Positions 11,107-11,420 of a DNA stretch of 11,420 nt are shown here, in pieces (the stretch's first letter is position 1; every line of letters begins with the position of its first letter). Under the pieces are notes generated by a model. The model was not told the origin of the DNA and ran no database searches. It was given only the letters and a program-made list of their open reading frames with translations. The DNA comes from VRUE01 sp050258095 (GTDB lineage: Bacteria; Actinomycetota; Thermoleophilia; Solirubrobacterales; 70-9), in the NCBI GenBank assembly GCA_050258095.1, contig JBLMYD010000027.1:1-11420 (forward strand), written 5' to 3'. Made by a program: the position numbers and the translations under genes.

Positions 11107-11420
11107 TCAGAGAACCAAATACGCCGGAACCGGTTCGGCGAGCGTGTAGGTGGCGTCGAGTTTGGCGACTTCCGGGCAAAGGCCGCTTATTCTGGTCAGT
11201 TCGAGTTCTTCGGCGCCGAGGCTGGCCGGTTCGCCGCCTTTGGCCTGCAGGGTCGGCGCTTTGTAGGTGCAGTTGATCAGCAGGCCGCAGTGGAAGTTCA
11301 CTTCGCCGCCCGTGAGGACAAGGGTGCCGTTGCCTTCGCCGCCGGCTTCGAGGTAGGGGGAGGTGGGCAGCGAGACGGTCGTCGCAGTGCATGCTTTTTC
11401 TTCGCGTTCGCATTCGCCGA
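11107..11420 (-). CDS. 3' end of an uncharacterised cysteine-containing, probably exported protein
   Basis: The - strand frame is open from the window edge to a TGA at 11109-11107, giving the last 103 residues; the start lies outside. The visible part is rich in Gly, Thr and Leu with short beta-like stretches (GTLVLTGGEVNFHCGLLINC, then ATYTLAEPVPAYLVL) and five cysteines (visible positions 3, 10, 44, 50, 81), as in secreted beta-rich proteins. I recall similar repetitive-looking surface proteins in Solirubrobacterales but cannot name a family. Codon use is odd for the window: all 13 Glu codons are GAA and all 4 Lys codons are AAA, while neighbouring genes use mainly GAG and AAG. A start at the internal GTG (11301) would remove conserved-looking sequence and is unlikely. 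Confidence 0.7.
   Translation of the reverse strand, partial: GECEREEKACTATTVSLPTSPYLEAGGEGNGTLVLTGGEVNFHCGLLINCTYKAPTLQAKGGEPASLGAEELELTRISGLCPEVAKLDATYTLAEPVPAYLVL

Noticed and set aside
11090..11413. Arg-rich - strand frame at the right edge
   Set aside because: It is an out-of-frame shadow of the cysteine-containing edge gene and would also overlap the dehydrogenase promoter region.

Overview
The window is high-GC bacterial chromosome. Strong GAG/AAG and G/C-third-position codon use, an actinobacterial-type HemQ, DUF3618 and holin-superfamily-III membrane proteins, and several apparently leaderless genes point to an actinobacterium. The Thermoleophilia/Solirubrobacterales is my best guess, from overall protein character rather than any marker gene. 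No tRNA, rRNA, CRISPR array, transposase or prophage module is visible. Coding density is very high. The only stretch without a gene is the first ~175 bases, which holds two copies of a 29-bp direct repeat.

Layout, left to right. (1) A + strand block: hemQ (coproheme decarboxylase) overlapping a small PAS-like protein with a four-cysteine tail, then an FprA-type ferredoxin/NADP reductase. (2) A convergent - strand block: three tandem, paralogous lipoproteins with divergent FKBP-type domains, preceded by a DegV-family gene. A perfect 13-bp inverted repeat sits between degV and the first lipoprotein and touches its start codon. (3) Divergent from degV, on + strand: an A-type Fe-S carrier (erpA/iscA type), then a lipoprotein with a degenerate PEBP/YbhB-like fold. 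(4) A long tightly packed - strand run, read from high to low coordinates: nitrilase-superfamily amidase, TetR regulator, a 44-residue membrane peptide, a holin-like membrane protein, a DUF3618 protein, a regulator with two winged-helix domains, BolA, and a CGFS monothiol glutaredoxin. Most junctions are overlaps or gaps of a few bases. (5) Upstream on the same strand: a short-chain dehydrogenase, and at the right edge the 3' end of a cysteine-containing, probably exported protein with codon use unlike its neighbours.

How the genes fit together. HemQ, FprA, the A-type carrier, BolA and Grx4 all belong to heme, Fe-S or ferredoxin metabolism, so the window looks like an iron/redox housekeeping neighbourhood with envelope-protein genes inserted. 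The amidase/TetR pair has a clear promoter with a perfect TetR-like operator placed just after the predicted transcription start, suggesting autoregulation. Several genes have a TAnnnT -10 hexamer 7-11 bases before the start codon and no Shine-Dalgarno sequence, which fits leaderless transcription and was used to choose starts.
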